DNA of 64,000 bases from Aquariibacter albus. Its GTDB lineage: Bacteria > Pseudomonadota > Gammaproteobacteria > Burkholderiales > Burkholderiaceae_C. The notes below the pieces were generated by a model. It was not told the DNA's origin and did not search any database. It saw only the letters and a program-made list of their open reading frames with translations. The translations under genes and the position numbers were made by a program. Where the stretch lies: assembly GCF_014145335.1 (NCBI RefSeq), contig NZ_JACIVI010000002.1:354944-418943 (forward strand), written 5' to 3'. This document shows positions 45,728 through 55,720 of the stretch, one piece after another. Each line of letters opens with the position of its first letter. Position 1 is the stretch's first letter.

Positions 45728-48020
45728 CCGATTGCGGGCCTGCGTCGCCGTCCTGGCTGGGCTCCTGACAACCCAGCACAGTCTGCATGGGCGTGCAGCG
45801 TCCGCCGCCCCGGCTGTCGCGGCAGAGCCGGTTGCCTGGGTTGCGACGTCCCGTCCCGCGCGCCCGCGCGTGGCCCTGGTGCTCTCCGGCGGCGGCGCAC
45901 GCGGCCTGGCCCACATCGGCGTGCTGAAGGTGCTGGAGCGGGCCCGGGTGCCGGTCGATCTGATCGTCGGCACCTCGATGGGCGCGATCATCGGCGGGCT
46001 CTACGCCAGTGGCATGGAGGCCTCGGTCATCGAGGCCGAGATCCGCCGCCTCGACTGGGAGGGCCTGTTCGCCAGCCGGGTCGCACGGCCGGAGCTGCCG
46101 ATGCGCCAGAAGGAGGACGACTTCGCCGTGACCCCGGCGCTGGAGGTCGGCCTGCGCGACGGCGAGTTCCGGGTGCCGCTGGGCACCGTCTCGACCCGCG
46201 GCCTGGAATCCCTGCTGCGCCGCTACACCCTGCCCGTGGCCGAGCTGCGTGATTTCGACCGCCTGCCGATTGCCTTCCGCGCAGTGGCCACCGACATGGA
46301 GACCGGCCGCCCCGAGATCCTGGCCCATGGCGACCTGGCCCTGGCGATGCGGTCGAGCATGAGCGTGCCGGGGGTGTTCGCGCCGACCGAGGTGGCCGGC
46401 CGGCTGCTGGGCGATGGCGGCCTGGTCGACAACCTGCCGGTGGCCGTGGCCCGCAGCCTGGGGGCCGAGCGGATCATCGCCGTCAACATCGGCACCCCGT
46501 TGCAGCCGCGCGAGTCGCTCGACACCCTGCTCGGGGTGACGGCGCAGATGATCAACATCCTCACCGAGCAGAACGTGCAGCGCAGCCTGGCGCTGCTGGA
46601 TCCACGGCGCGACCTGCTGATCGCCCCCGATCTGGGGCGGCTGACGGCCGCGGATTTCCAGGAGGCGCGGGCCTTCGTCGCCCTCGGCGAGGAGCAGGCC
46701 GCGCAGCAATTCGACGCGCTGCGCCCGCTGGCCCTGCCCGAGGCCGATTACGCCGCCTGGCGCCAGGCCCGGGGCGATCGCGATCTGCCGCGCACTGCGC
46801 TGGCCCGGGTCGGTTTCAGCGGCTCCGAGCAGACCCGGCCCGAGCGCTATGCCGGACTGCTGGAAAGCCAGGCCGGCCAGGGCTTTGACGTGGCGGCCGC
46901 CGAGCGCGATGTGCGCCGCCTGGCGGCGGCTGGCGACTACACCCGGGTGGACTACCAGCTGCTGCGCGGCGCCGATGGCGACAGCCTGATCTTCACCGTC
47001 GAGGAGAAGGCCTGGGGCCCGGACTACTTCCGCGTCGGCCTGGACTTCCGCACCGATTTCAGCGGCCGCGGTGGCTTCAACGTGAAGCTGCTGCACCATC
47101 GCCCCTGGCTGGACGAGGCCGGCCTGAGCTGGCGCAATCTCGTGCAGATCGGCACCCAGCCGGCCTGGTCCAGCGAGTTGTTGCGCCCCCTGGGCGAGCA
47201 GAGTTCGCCGCTGAGCGGCTGGTTTGCCGCCCTGGGCGGCGAGCTCGGCCGGGAGGAGGTGCTGACCTACGACGGCCCGGAAGGCGAAGAGACCGGCCGC
47301 ATCCGCCGCACCCGCAGCCGCCTGGGGCTGGACCTCGGTCAGCCGCTCGGCAGCCTGGGCGAGCTCCGGCTGGGGGCCTACAGCGAGCGCTGGCGCGACC
47401 GCGTCGTCGTCGCCAGCGATGCCTTCGACGGCCTGCGCGGCGGCATCACCCGGCGCGAGCAGGGCCTGAGGCTGCGCCTGGCCTTCGACCGGCTGGATTT
47501 CGCGAGCTTCCCGCAAGCCGGCTGGCGGGCCCGCGTCGAGCTGGCCGGCGGCCGCCTGGAAGACCAGGCCCGCACCGACCGCAGCCAGCCCTTCACCCGT
47601 GTCGAGGCCGAGGCCACCCAGGCCTGGACGCTGGACAACCGCCATGTGCTGGCCCTGTCGGGACGCCTGCTCGCCAGCGGCCACGGGCGCAACAGCGGCC
47701 AGGGACTGGATGCGCTGGGCGGTTTCCAGCAACTCTCGGGCTACAAGCCGAGGCAGATCGATGGCAACCAGATCCTCTTCGGCCGGGCGGTCTACTACGC
47801 GCGCCTGAGCCCGCCGGCGCTGACGCGCGGCCTGTTTGCCGGCGCCTCGGCCGAACTGGGCAACGCCTGGCGCGAGCGCGGCGACATTCGCCTCGGCGAG
47901 CTGCGCAGCGGCTTCTCGATCTTCCTGGGCGCCGACACCGGCTTGGGGCCGCTCTACCTCGGGCTGGTGCATGCGCCGCGCGGCGACACCGGCCTGGTGC
48001 TGCAGCTCGGCGCGCCCTGA
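45702..48020 (+). CDS. PlpD-type (type Vd) patatin-like phospholipase with outer-membrane barrel
   Basis: 772 residues. A signal-like N-terminus is followed by the patatin domain: oxyanion loop LSGGGARG (about 61), nucleophile elbow GTSMG (about 89) and the catalytic Asp in DGG (about 238). A POTRA-like region (about 355-450) and a C-terminal 16-strand Omp85-type barrel end in LVLQLGAP. This matches PlpD of Pseudomonas aeruginosa, whose lipase domain reaches the surface. The substrate is probably phospholipid. The start ATG overlaps the DUF1631 gene by 26 bp; an in-frame GTG nine bases earlier is possible. Confidence 0.92.
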   Translation: MDCLTSPTSRLRACVAVLAGLLTTQHSLHGRAASAAPAVAAEPVAWVATSRPARPRVALVLSGGGARGLAHIGVLKVLERARVPVDLIVGTSMGAIIGGLYASGMEASVIEAEIRRLDWEGLFASRVARPELPMRQKEDDFAVTPALEVGLRDGEFRVPLGTVSTRGLESLLRRYTLPVAELRDFDRLPIAFRAVATDMETGRPEILAHGDLALAMRSSMSVPGVFAPTEVAGRLLGDGGLVDNLPVAVARSLGAERIIAVNIGTPLQPRESLDTLLGVTAQMINILTEQNVQRSLALLDPRRDLLIAPDLGRLTAADFQEARAFVALGEEQAAQQFDALRPLALPEADYAAWRQARGDRDLPRTALARVGFSGSEQTRPERYAGLLESQAGQGFDVAAAERDVRRLAAAGDYTRVDYQLLRGADGDSLIFTVEEKAWGPDYFRVGLDFRTDFSGRGGFNVKLLHHRPWLDEAGLSWRNLVQIGTQPAWSSELLRPLGEQSSPLSGWFAALGGELGREEVLTYDGPEGEETGRIRRTRSRLGLDLGQPLGSLGELRLGAYSERWRDRVVVASDAFDGLRGGITRREQGLRLRLAFDRLDFASFPQAGWRARVELAGGRLEDQARTDRSQPFTRVEAEATQAWTLDNRHVLALSGRLLASGHGRNSGQGLDALGGFQQLSGYKPRQIDGNQILFGRAVYYARLSPPALTRGLFAGASAELGNAWRERGDIRLGELRSGFSIFLGADTGLGPLYLGLVHAPRGDTGLVLQLGAP

Positions 48021-48030
48021 GCGCGGCCGC

Positions 48031-48861
48031 TCAGGGCTGCGGCACGGCGGGGTCGGTGGGCGGCAGGGGGGGCGTTGCGGGGTCGGCTGCGTCGGTCGGT
48101 GCGGCGTCCGCGCGGGCGGTCCCAGCCTCCGCGGCAAGCTCCGCGGCGGGGGCCACGGCCGCCGTCCAGCGGGCCCGGCAATCGTCCGCCCATTCGCGCA
48201 GGCTTGCGGCGAGGTCGTCCACACCGATGCGTTTCAGCGCGGAGAACAGCAGCAGGCCGACGTCCGCATCCTCGGTCACATGGTCGGCCAGGGCCTCCTG
48301 GGCCGCGGCCAGCGCGCGGGTGGATTCGGCGCGGTTGAGCTTGTCCGTCTTGGTCAGCACGACCATCAGCTTGACCTCGCCGACTGCGATGCGTGGCCGC
48401 ACGAAGTCCAGCAGGCGCTGGTCGAGGTCGGTCAGGCCCAGGCGCGGATCGACCAGCAGCACCACCCCGGCCAGGTTGCGACGCTGCGCCAGGTAGTCGG
48501 CCATCACCTGCTGCCAGCGCAGCTTGGCCTGGCGCTCGACGGCCGCGTAGCCGTAGCCGGGCAGGTCGGCGAACAGGGCCTCGGGCGCGTCCTTGGGGCC
48601 GACCGAAAACAGGTTGATGTGCTGGGTGCGGCCGGGCGTCTTCGATGCGAAGGCCAGGCGGCGCTGCTGGGCCAGGGTGTTGATCGCCGTGGACTTCCCC
48701 GCGTTGCTGCGGCCCACGAAGGCAATCTCCGGCAGCAGGCTGGTCGGCAGCTGGTCCAGGCGGGCCGCGGTGGTCAGAAATCGCGCGGTGTGCGTCCACG
48801 CCAGGGCCGTGCGAAGGCCGTTCGCCGGGGGGGATGCAACAGGTGTCAGGGGCTCGGTCAT
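48031..48861 (-). CDS. engB: Ribosome biogenesis GTP-binding protein EngB
   Basis: 276 residues. The TRAFAC GTPase core has G1 GRSNAGKST (about 49), G2/SKTPGRTQHINLF, G3 DLPGYGYA, G4 TKTDK and G5 SALKRIG. EngB assists late 50S subunit assembly. An unusual C-terminal tail of about 60 residues is almost only Ala, Pro, Asp and Thr, likely disordered, making the protein longer than the usual 200-220. It is divergent from cytochrome c4 (115-bp spacer), a pairing common in betaproteobacteria, and convergent with the patatin gene. Confidence 0.95.
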   Translation of the reverse strand: MTEPLTPVASPPANGLRTALAWTHTARFLTTAARLDQLPTSLLPEIAFVGRSNAGKSTAINTLAQQRRLAFASKTPGRTQHINLFSVGPKDAPEALFADLPGYGYAAVERQAKLRWQQVMADYLAQRRNLAGVVLLVDPRLGLTDLDQRLLDFVRPRIAVGEVKLMVVLTKTDKLNRAESTRALAAAQEALADHVTEDADVGLLLFSALKRIGVDDLAASLREWADDCRARWTAAVAPAAELAAEAGTARADAAPTDAADPATPPLPPTDPAVPQP

Positions 48862-48976
48862 CCGGCATTGTAAAATCGAGTGTTTTCCCGAGTCGCTCCC
48901 ATCATGGCCCATGGTGGGGCGGGGCGGCTCGGTGTCGCGGTTTCCCCGTTCTTCCTGTCCACTCCAGCCTCCACCC

Positions 48977-49591
48977 ATGAAGTCCGTCCTGACCCTGCTG
49001 CTGGCGGCCGCCCTGGCTGCGCCCGCCCTTGCCGAGACCCCCCAGGCGCCGGTCAAGGCCGACCTGAAGAAGGGCGAGGCCATCGCCCAGACCTGCGTGG
49101 CCTGCCACGCCGCCGACGGGGGACGCGGCGCCCCCGCCTATCCCATCCTGCAGGGCCAGCACCCGGAATACCTGGTGCGCCAGCTCCAGGGCTTCAAGTC
49201 GGGCCAGCGTGCCAATGCCGTCATGCAGGGCTTTGCCTCGGCCCTGAGCGACGAGGACATGCGCAATGTCGCGGCCTTCTACGCCAGCAAGTCGGCCAAG
49301 CCCGGCGCGGCCAAGAAGAAGGGCACCGTGGCCCTGGGCGAGTCCATCTACCGCGGTGGCCTCCCGGCCAAGTCGGTCCCGGCCTGCGCGGGCTGCCACA
49401 GCCCGAGCGGCGCCGGCATCCCCTCGGTCTATCCGCGTCTGGCGGGTCAGCATGGCGACTACACCGGCGCCCAGCTGCTGGCCTTCCGCGAGGGCGTCCG
49501 CAAGAACAACGCGCAGATGAGCGCCATCGCCAAGCGGATGAACGACGGCGAGATCCAGGCCGTCGCCGACTACATCGCCGGTCTGCAGTGA
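48977..49591 (+). CDS. Cytochrome c4-type di-haem protein
   Basis: 204 residues. The signal peptide ends at residue 19 (APALA). Two CXXCH haem sites, Cys40-His44 (CVACH) and Cys137-His141 (CAGCH), lie in two homologous cytochrome c domains with the usual Met ligands (NAVMQGFASALSDEDMRNVAAFYA and NNAQMSAIAKRMNDGEI). It is a periplasmic or membrane-attached electron carrier to the terminal oxidase. The haem-attachment genes resB and ccsB follow on the same strand after 275 bp with two inverted repeats. Confidence 0.95.
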   Translation: MKSVLTLLLAAALAAPALAETPQAPVKADLKKGEAIAQTCVACHAADGGRGAPAYPILQGQHPEYLVRQLQGFKSGQRANAVMQGFASALSDEDMRNVAAFYASKSAKPGAAKKKGTVALGESIYRGGLPAKSVPACAGCHSPSGAGIPSVYPRLAGQHGDYTGAQLLAFREGVRKNNAQMSAIAKRMNDGEIQAVADYIAGLQ

Positions 49592-49592
49592 A

Positions 49593-49672
49593 GCCGGGCC
49601 GGGCCCGGCCCGGCGGCTCACTGTTGGATGCGCCCCTTCGACCCGGTGCCGCCGCTGTGCGTCACCGGGTCG
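49593..49672 (+). terminator. Two inverted repeats after cytochrome c4
   Basis: A 22-base perfect palindrome (49593-49614) follows the stop codon directly. A second hairpin has a 10-bp stem (CGACCCGGTG, 49639-49648, with 49663-49672) and a 14-base loop. No T tract follows either, so they are candidate terminators or mRNA-protecting hairpins that would separate the abundant cytochrome transcript from resB. Confidence 0.45.
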
Positions 49673-49866
49673 ATCCGTCTGAGCCGAACCCCGCCGTGGC
49701 GGGGCCGGTGGCGCGCATCCCGAGGTCTCAGATGGGCTTAAGCCGTCGCTGATACGCTGCACGGCTTTCACTGAACTTTCCCCGCGGTGCGGGCTCTGCC
49801 ACCGACCCCGCGGACCGTGTCGTCCCGGGGCGGATCTCGCCGCCCGCCGTCCTCCGTCCCCGAGCC

Positions 49867-52038
49867 ATGTCCGCCAGCACCACCGGCCTGACCCTGAACT
49901 CCCGCTCGCGCCCGCTGCGCGAGGCGGTCGAGGTGCTGTCCTCGATGCGCTTCGCGATCGCGTTGCTCACGGTGATCTGCATCGCGTCGGTGATCGGCAC
50001 CGTGGTCACGCAGCGGGAGCCGAGCGCGAACTATGTGAACCAGTTCGGGCCCTTCTGGGCGGCGCTGTTCGAGCGCATCGGGCTCTACAACGTCTACAGC
50101 GCCTGGTGGTTCCTGCTGATCCTGGCCTTCCTGGTGATCTCCACCAGCCTGTGCATCGCCCGCAATGCGCCGAAGATCCTGGTCGACCTGCGCAGCTTCA
50201 AGGAGCAGGTTCGCGCCAACGCCCTGAAGGCCTTCCCGCATCGCGGCGAGGGCGAACTGGCCGAGACCCGCGAGGCCGCCCTGCAGCGGGTGACCGGTCT
50301 GCTCGGTGGCCGTGGCTGGCGCTACAAGCTCGACCTGCGCGAAGCCCGGCCCGGCCAGCCCGGGGGCGTGATGGTCGCGGCCCGCCAGGGGGCGGTCAAC
50401 AAGCTTGGCTACCTGGCTGCGCATGGCGCCATCGTGCTGATCTGCATCGGCGGCCTGTTCGACGGCGACCTGATCGTGCAGGCCCAGATGGCCCTGGGCG
50501 GCAAGCAGGCCTACCGCGGGGATGGCGCGCTCAGCACGGTGCCGCCCGAGCATGTGCTCAGCCCCTCGAACCCGACCTACCGCGGTTCGCTGTTCGTCGG
50601 CGAGGGCCAGCGCTCCGGTGTGGCCGTGCTGAACCTGGCGGATGGCATCGTGCTGCAGCCGCTGCCCTTCGAGATCGAGCTGAAGAAGTTCGTCGTCGAC
50701 TACTACGAGACCGGCATGCCCAAGCTGTTCTCGAGCCAGGTGCTGATCCGCGACCGCGAGACCGGCGAGGTGCGCGAGGAAACGATCCGCGTGAACCACC
50801 CGGCCGAGAGCCACGGCATCGCGATCTACCAGTCCAGCTTCGAGGACGGGGGCTCGCGCCTGAAGTTCAAGGCCTGGCCCCTGAAGGGCGGTCCGGCCTT
50901 CGAGGTCGAGGGCGCGGTCGGCGGCCGCACCCAGCTCAGCGAGTCCGGCTCCGGCGAGAAGCTCGGTCTGGAGTTCACCGGCCTGCGGACGATCAATGTC
51001 GAGAACGTCGCCCGCCCCGGGGCGGGCGAGGGCACTGCGGTCGATGTGCGCAAGGTGGATCTGGTCGACAGCGTGCAGCGCCACCTCGGTTCCGGCGCGC
51101 AGGCGCCGACCGAGCGCACGCTGCGCAACATCGGGCCGTCCTTCAGCTACAAGCTGCGCGACGCGGCCGGTCAGGCTCGCGAGTTCAACAACTACATGCT
51201 GCCGGTCGAACTCGATGGCCAGCGCGTCTTCCTGGCCGGGATGCGCGACAACCCGAACGAGAGCTTCCGCTACCTGCGCATCCCGGTGGATGCCGAGGGC
51301 AGCGTCGGAGACTGGATGCGCTTGCAGAACGCGCTGCGCGATCCCGCACGTCGACAGGCCGCGGCCGCGCGCTATGTGGAACGGGCCACGCCCGATGAGC
51401 GTCCGGAGATGCGCGAGGCCCTGCGCGCCTCGGCCCTGCGCACGCTGGGCATCTTTGCGGGGGCCGAGCGCATCGACCCGCCGGGCAGCACCGCACCGGC
51501 CGGGCCGCCGCCCGCCGGGCTGATGGCGATTTCCGCCTTTCTCGAGCGCAACGTGCCGGAGACCGAGCGGGAGCGCACCTCGGAAGTGCTGCTGCGCATC
51601 CTCAACGGCAGCCTGCTCGAGCTGCTGCAGCAGGCCCGCGAGGCTGACGGCCTGAAGCCGCTCGCGCTGGACGAGACGCTGCAGGGCTTCATGAGCCAGT
51701 CGCTGATCGCCCTGTCCGACGTGGCCTTCTTCCCGGCGCCGCTGCTGCTGACGCTGCAGAACTTCGAGCAGGTGCAGGCCAGCGTCTTCCAGGTCACCCG
51801 GGCGCCGGGCAAGACCCTGGTCTACCTGGGTTGCGCCTTGCTGATCCTCGGCGTGTTCGCGATGCTCTACATCCGCGAGCGCCGGCTCTGGGTCTGGCTG
51901 GAGGATGCCGGCGAAGGCCGCACCCGCCTCGCGACGGCCCTGTCTTCGACCCGCCAGACCCTGGACACCGACCGAGAATTCGAACAGCTGCGCACCGCCC
52001 TGCTGGCGGGCCCGCGCACCGAGGAGCGCCCTGCATGA
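49867..52038 (+). CDS. resB: Cytochrome c biogenesis protein ResB
   Basis: 723 residues. ResB (Ccs1) is the partner of CcsB in system II haem delivery and attachment at the periplasmic face. Three N-terminal membrane helices are at about 28-48, 80-98 and 175-195, with MRFAIALLTVICIASVIGTVV and NYVNQFGPFWAALF as family blocks. A large periplasmic region (KKFVVDYYETGMPKLFSS) follows, then a last membrane helix at about 650-670 (LVYLGCALLILGVFAMLYIRERRLWVWL). The stop overlaps the ccsB start. The 275-bp upstream region holds the cytochrome c4 hairpins and the promoter. Confidence 0.94.
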   Translation: MSASTTGLTLNSRSRPLREAVEVLSSMRFAIALLTVICIASVIGTVVTQREPSANYVNQFGPFWAALFERIGLYNVYSAWWFLLILAFLVISTSLCIARNAPKILVDLRSFKEQVRANALKAFPHRGEGELAETREAALQRVTGLLGGRGWRYKLDLREARPGQPGGVMVAARQGAVNKLGYLAAHGAIVLICIGGLFDGDLIVQAQMALGGKQAYRGDGALSTVPPEHVLSPSNPTYRGSLFVGEGQRSGVAVLNLADGIVLQPLPFEIELKKFVVDYYETGMPKLFSSQVLIRDRETGEVREETIRVNHPAESHGIAIYQSSFEDGGSRLKFKAWPLKGGPAFEVEGAVGGRTQLSESGSGEKLGLEFTGLRTINVENVARPGAGEGTAVDVRKVDLVDSVQRHLGSGAQAPTERTLRNIGPSFSYKLRDAAGQAREFNNYMLPVELDGQRVFLAGMRDNPNESFRYLRIPVDAEGSVGDWMRLQNALRDPARRQAAAARYVERATPDERPEMREALRASALRTLGIFAGAERIDPPGSTAPAGPPPAGLMAISAFLERNVPETERERTSEVLLRILNGSLLELLQQAREADGLKPLALDETLQGFMSQSLIALSDVAFFPAPLLLTLQNFEQVQASVFQVTRAPGKTLVYLGCALLILGVFAMLYIRERRLWVWLEDAGEGRTRLATALSSTRQTLDTDREFEQLRTALLAGPRTEERPA

Positions 52039-53423
52039 ACACGACGACGATGCGTCTCGAATCGCCTGGCCTGCTGGCCCGGCGCACGCCCTACGACTGG
52101 GTCTTTGCCCTGCTGATCGTGCTCGGGGCCGCTTACGCCTGGCAGCGCTACGGCGCCAGCATGGACGGCTACGAGCGCGGCATCCTGCTGGGCGCCGTGC
52201 CGTCGGCGATCGCGCTGGGCTGGTTCTGGGGGCCGCTGCGCACGCTGATGCTCGGCGTCGGAGCGGCCAGCCTGCTGGGGATCGGTCTGTACGCCCAGGT
52301 CGGCGACGGTTTCGGGGCCGACCTCGATGCCGGCCAGAACAAGCTGCTGCTGAAGTACTTCCTGGCCAGCCAGAGCGCGATCCTGTGGATGGGCGTGCTG
52401 TTCTGGCTCAGCACCCTGTTCTATTGGATCGGCCTGCTTGGCCGCGGCCGCGCGCAGACCGCCGAGCGACTGGGCAGCGTCTTCGCCTGGGGAGGCGTGG
52501 CCATGGCCCTGATCGGCACGATGGTGCGCTGGTACGAAAGCCACCAGATCGCACCCGATGTCGGCCACATCCCGGTGAGCAACCTCTACGAGGTCTTCGT
52601 GCTGTTCGCCTGGCTGACCGCCGCCTTCCATCTGTACTTCGAGTCGCTCTACCTGCAGCGCGCGCGCGAAGGGGGCACGGTGCACGGCGAGTCTTCGGTG
52701 CGCTCGCTCGGCGCCTTCGTCATGCTGATCGTCAGTGCGGCGGTCGGTTTCCTGCTCTGGTACACGGTCAGCCGCGAGGCCCAGCAGATCCAGCCCCTGG
52801 TGCCGGCCCTGCAGAGCTGGTGGATGAAGGTGCATGTGCCGGCCAACTTCGTCGGCTACGGCACCTTCGCGCTGTCGGCCATGGTGGCCTGGGCCTACCT
52901 GCTCAAGAGCGCGTCGCCCGCCTCGCTGCGCACGGCCTTCGTCTACGTCCCCATCGGCCTGACGCTGGTGCTGCTGGGCTTCCAGCAGCTCGGCGGCGTG
53001 TCGCCGCAGGTCGAGACGGCGCTGGGCAAGAGCCTGCGCATGGTGGTGGGGGTCGGCCTGTTCTGTGGCCTCACGCTGGCCCTGCGCGGGCTGATCGTGG
53101 CCAAGCTGCCCAGCCTCGAGCTGCTCGACGACGTGATGTACAAGGCCATCGCCGTCGGCTTTGCCTTCTTCACCATCGCCACCGTGCTCGGTGCGCTGTG
53201 GGCGGCCGAGGCCTGGGGCGGCTACTGGTCCTGGGACCCGAAGGAAACCTGGGCCCTGATCGTCTGGCTGAACTACGCCGCCTGGCTGCACATGCGCCTG
53301 ATGAAGGGCCTGCGCGGCACGGTGGCCGCGTGGTGGGCCCTGGTCGGCCTGGTCATCACGACCTTCGCCTTCCTCGGTGTGAACATGTTCCTCAGCGGCC
53401 TGCACAGCTACGGCGAGCTGTGA
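52035..53423 (+). CDS. ccsB: Cytochrome c biogenesis protein CcsB (CcsA family)
   Basis: A 462-residue, multi-pass haem-handling protein. The tryptophan-rich signature [19 protein letters not shown] (WWD domain) is near residue 400. Conserved histidines lie in [22 protein letters not shown] and [10 protein letters not shown]. Family block [17 protein letters not shown] is present. It forms the haem lyase channel with ResB, and the overlapping ATGA start supports coupled synthesis. The neighbouring cytochrome c4 is an obvious client. Confidence 0.95.
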   Translation: MNTTTMRLESPGLLARRTPYDWVFALLIVLGAAYAWQRYGASMDGYERGILLGAVPSAIALGWFWGPLRTLMLGVGAASLLGIGLYAQVGDGFGADLDAGQNKLLLKYFLASQSAILWMGVLFWLSTLFYWIGLLGRGRAQTAERLGSVFAWGGVAMALIGTMVRWYESHQIAPDVGHIPVSNLYEVFVLFAWLTAAFHLYFESLYLQRAREGGTVHGESSVRSLGAFVMLIVSAAVGFLLWYTVSREAQQIQPLVPALQSWWMKVHVPANFVGYGTFALSAMVAWAYLLKSASPASLRTAFVYVPIGLTLVLLGFQQLGGVSPQVETALGKSLRMVVGVGLFCGLTLALRGLIVAKLPSLELLDDVMYKAIAVGFAFFTIATVLGALWAAEAWGGYWSWDPKETWALIVWLNYAAWLHMRLMKGLRGTVAAWWALVGLVITTFAFLGVNMFLSGLHSYGEL

Positions 53424-53550
53424 GCCCGGCGGTGGCCCGGCGGAGCGGGCCACAAGCCCGCACGCCGGCCGGCCGCCGCAGCGGGCTGTAAGGTGGCAGG
53501 ACGGGAAGCGACCCATGGCCATCCCGTCCCAGCCTGCCAGGAGCCTCGCC

Positions 53551-54549
53551 ATGATGTCCCCGCGTGAACGCCGCAACGGCTTCAACCACCCCACGGCCTG
53601 CGACATCACGCCGCGCGCGATCTTCGAGCAGCGCCGCAGCCTGCTGCAGGCCCTGGCCGCAGGCGGTGCCGGGACCGTGCTGGCCGGCTGGGCCGCCCGC
53701 GATGCGCGGGCCCAGATGGCTCCGCCCGGCAAGTTGCCGGCCCTCAAGGCCGTCCGCAGCACGCTGGCTGGCGCCCAAGGGGCGGACAAGCCCACGCCCC
53801 ATGAGCTGGTCACCAGCTACAACAACTTCTACGAGTTCGGCACCGACAAGGCCGACCCGGCCCGCCGCGCCCACACCCTGAAGACCGAGCCCTGGACGGT
53901 GTCCATCGAGGGCGAGCTGCGCAAGCCCCTGAAGCTCGACCTGGATGCGCTCCTCAAGCTCGCGCCGATGGAGGAACGCATCTACCGCATGCGCTGCGTC
54001 GAGGGCTGGTCCATGGTCATCCCCTGGATCGGCTGGTCGCTGGCCGAGCTGATCCGCAAGGTCGAGCCCACCGGCAATGCGAAGTTCGTCGAGTTCACCA
54101 CCCTGGCCGATCCGGCACAGATGCCCGGCCTGCGATCGCGCGTGCTGGACTGGCCGTATGTCGAAGGTCTGCGGCTCGACGAGGCCATGCACCCGCTGAC
54201 GATGATGGCCTTCGGCCTCTACGGCGAAGTGCTGCCCAAGCAGAACGGCGCGCCGCTGCGCCTGGTCGTGCCGTGGAAGTACGGTTTCAAGAGCGGCAAG
54301 TCCATCGTCCGCATCCGCTTCACCGAGAAGCAGCCGGCCACCTCCTGGAACCTGGCGGCTGCGCAGGAGTACGGCTTCTATTCGAACGTTAACCCCAAGG
54401 TCGACCACCCGCGCTGGAGCCAGGCCACCGAGCGGCGCATCGGCGAGGATGGCCTGCTGCAACGCCGCCGGCCGACGCTGATGTTCAACGGTTACGAAGC
54501 CCAGGTGGGCCAGCTGTATGCCGGCATGGACCTCGCCAAGTTCTACTGA
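53551..54549 (+). CDS. msrP: Protein-methionine-sulfoxide reductase catalytic subunit MsrP
   Basis: A 332-residue molybdopterin enzyme exported by Tat. The twin-arginine segment is [21 protein letters not shown] (about 29-49). The molybdenum-ligand Cys149 lies in [13 protein letters not shown]. Other sulfite-oxidase-fold blocks are [39 protein letters not shown] and a C-terminal [17 protein letters not shown]. MsrP repairs oxidised methionines in periplasmic proteins. The start is the ATG at 53551 with AGGAG upstream; an earlier ATG lacks a site. msrQ overlaps the 3' end by 32 bp. Confidence 0.95.
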   Translation: MMSPRERRNGFNHPTACDITPRAIFEQRRSLLQALAAGGAGTVLAGWAARDARAQMAPPGKLPALKAVRSTLAGAQGADKPTPHELVTSYNNFYEFGTDKADPARRAHTLKTEPWTVSIEGELRKPLKLDLDALLKLAPMEERIYRMRCVEGWSMVIPWIGWSLAELIRKVEPTGNAKFVEFTTLADPAQMPGLRSRVLDWPYVEGLRLDEAMHPLTMMAFGLYGEVLPKQNGAPLRLVVPWKYGFKSGKSIVRIRFTEKQPATSWNLAAAQEYGFYSNVNPKVDHPRWSQATERRIGEDGLLQRRRPTLMFNGYEAQVGQLYAGMDLAKFY

Positions 54550-55171
54550 GCCGCGCCGGCCCCGCCGGCCGCTGCTGCTGCATCCCCTGGCCCAGCCCCT
54601 GCTGGTGCTGCTGGGCTTGCTGCCGCTGGCCGAGCTGATCTGGCGGATTGCTGCGGACGCCCTGGGCGCCAACCCGGCCGAGGCCCTGATCCGCCAGACC
54701 GGCGACTGGACGCTGCGCATGCTCTGCCTGACCCTGGCCGTCACCCCGCTGCGCGAGGCCCTGGGCCTGCCGGCCCTGGCCCGATTCCGCCGCACCCTGG
54801 GCCTGTTCGTCTACTTCTACGCGCTGCTGCACCTCAGTGCCTATGCCTGGCTGGACATGGGCCTGGATCCGGCGGCCGTGGGCCAGGACATCCTGAAGCG
54901 GCCCTTCATCCTGGTCGGCTTCCTGGCCCTGCTGCTGCTGACGCCGCTGGCGGCCACGTCCTTCAATGGCGCGATCCGGCGCCTGGGCGCGCTGCGCTGG
55001 AAACGTCTGCACCGGGCGGTCCATGCCATCGCCGGCCTGGCCCTGCTGCATTTCTTCTGGATGCGGGCGGGCAAGCAGGATTTCGCCGAGGTGGCTGTCT
55101 ATGCCGCCGTGATCGCGCTGCTGCTGGGCTGGCGCCTGCGCGGCCTGCCGGCGCGCAGGCGCAGCGCCTGA
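54518..55171 (+). CDS. msrQ: Haem-binding membrane subunit MsrQ
   Basis: 217 residues with five to six membrane helices and the YedZ/MsrQ ferric reductase-like fold. Haem-ligand histidines are in [33 protein letters not shown]. Blocks [19 protein letters not shown] and [17 protein letters not shown] match the family. MsrQ passes electrons from the quinone pool or flavin reductase to MsrP. The ATG overlaps the msrP end by 32 bp, so the first 15 or so residues may not be conserved and a later start is possible. Confidence 0.93.
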   Translation: MPAWTSPSSTEPRRPRRPLLLHPLAQPLLVLLGLLPLAELIWRIAADALGANPAEALIRQTGDWTLRMLCLTLAVTPLREALGLPALARFRRTLGLFVYFYALLHLSAYAWLDMGLDPAAVGQDILKRPFILVGFLALLLLTPLAATSFNGAIRRLGALRWKRLHRAVHAIAGLALLHFFWMRAGKQDFAEVAVYAAVIALLLGWRLRGLPARRRSA

Positions 55172-55178
55172 GCCGGGC

Positions 55179-55661
55179 TCAGACGGTGCCGGGTGGCAGT
55201 GGGATGTCGGCCGGCAGGGGCCGGGGAATCGGCCGCCGCTGACCGTCGCGGTCGATGGCCACGTAGGTGAGCTGGGCCTCGGTGACCTTCACGACGAAAG
55301 GGTCGGAGGGATTGCGTTCGGCATAGACCTCGACATCGACCGTCACCGAGCTGGTGCCGACCCGCACCACGCTTGCATAGAGGCTCAGCAGGTCGCCGAC
55401 CGACACGGCGTGGCGGAAGACGAATTCCTTGACCGCGATGGTCGCGATCCGTCCCCGTGCGAGCCGGGCCGAGAGCACGGCCCCGGCCAGGTCGACCTGC
55501 GACATGATCCATCCGCCGAAGATGTCGCCGTTGCCATTGGCATCGGCCGGCATCGGCAGCACGCGCAGCACCGGGGTCTGGTCCAGCGGCAGGGCGCTCA
55601 GCTCGGTGACGGGCTTGGGGCGCTTGGCGGACGGGTCTTCGATCATGGTGTTCGGGGGCAT
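55179..55661 (-). CDS. Acyl-CoA thioesterase, YciA-like hotdog fold
   Basis: 160 residues. The hotdog-fold active-site strand is NGNGDIFGGWIMSQVDLAGA, with the catalytic Asp/Asn region, followed by FRHAVSVGDLLSLYA and VTVDVEVYAER. It hydrolyses medium- or long-chain acyl-CoA in the cytoplasm. The start is placed at the ATG at 55659-55661 (MPPNTMIEDP); an in-frame ATG 15 bases later is equally possible, as neither has a clear ribosome-binding site. It is divergent from the ATM1-type transporter, 59 bp away, and convergent with msrQ. Confidence 0.88.
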   Translation of the reverse strand: MPPNTMIEDPSAKRPKPVTELSALPLDQTPVLRVLPMPADANGNGDIFGGWIMSQVDLAGAVLSARLARGRIATIAVKEFVFRHAVSVGDLLSLYASVVRVGTSSVTVDVEVYAERNPSDPFVVKVTEAQLTYVAIDRDGQRRPIPRPLPADIPLPPGTV

Positions 55662-55720
55662 GGAAAACGGTGGCAGACCAGCAGCGACACTGCGCGCCCG
55701 GCTTCCCTTGATTGTCGAGC

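Noticed and set aside
48862..48976. TAAAAT at 48871-48876 as a -10 box for cytochrome c4
   Set aside because: It is plausible in position, but no acceptable -35 hexamer lies 16-18 bases upstream, so the call would be arbitrary.
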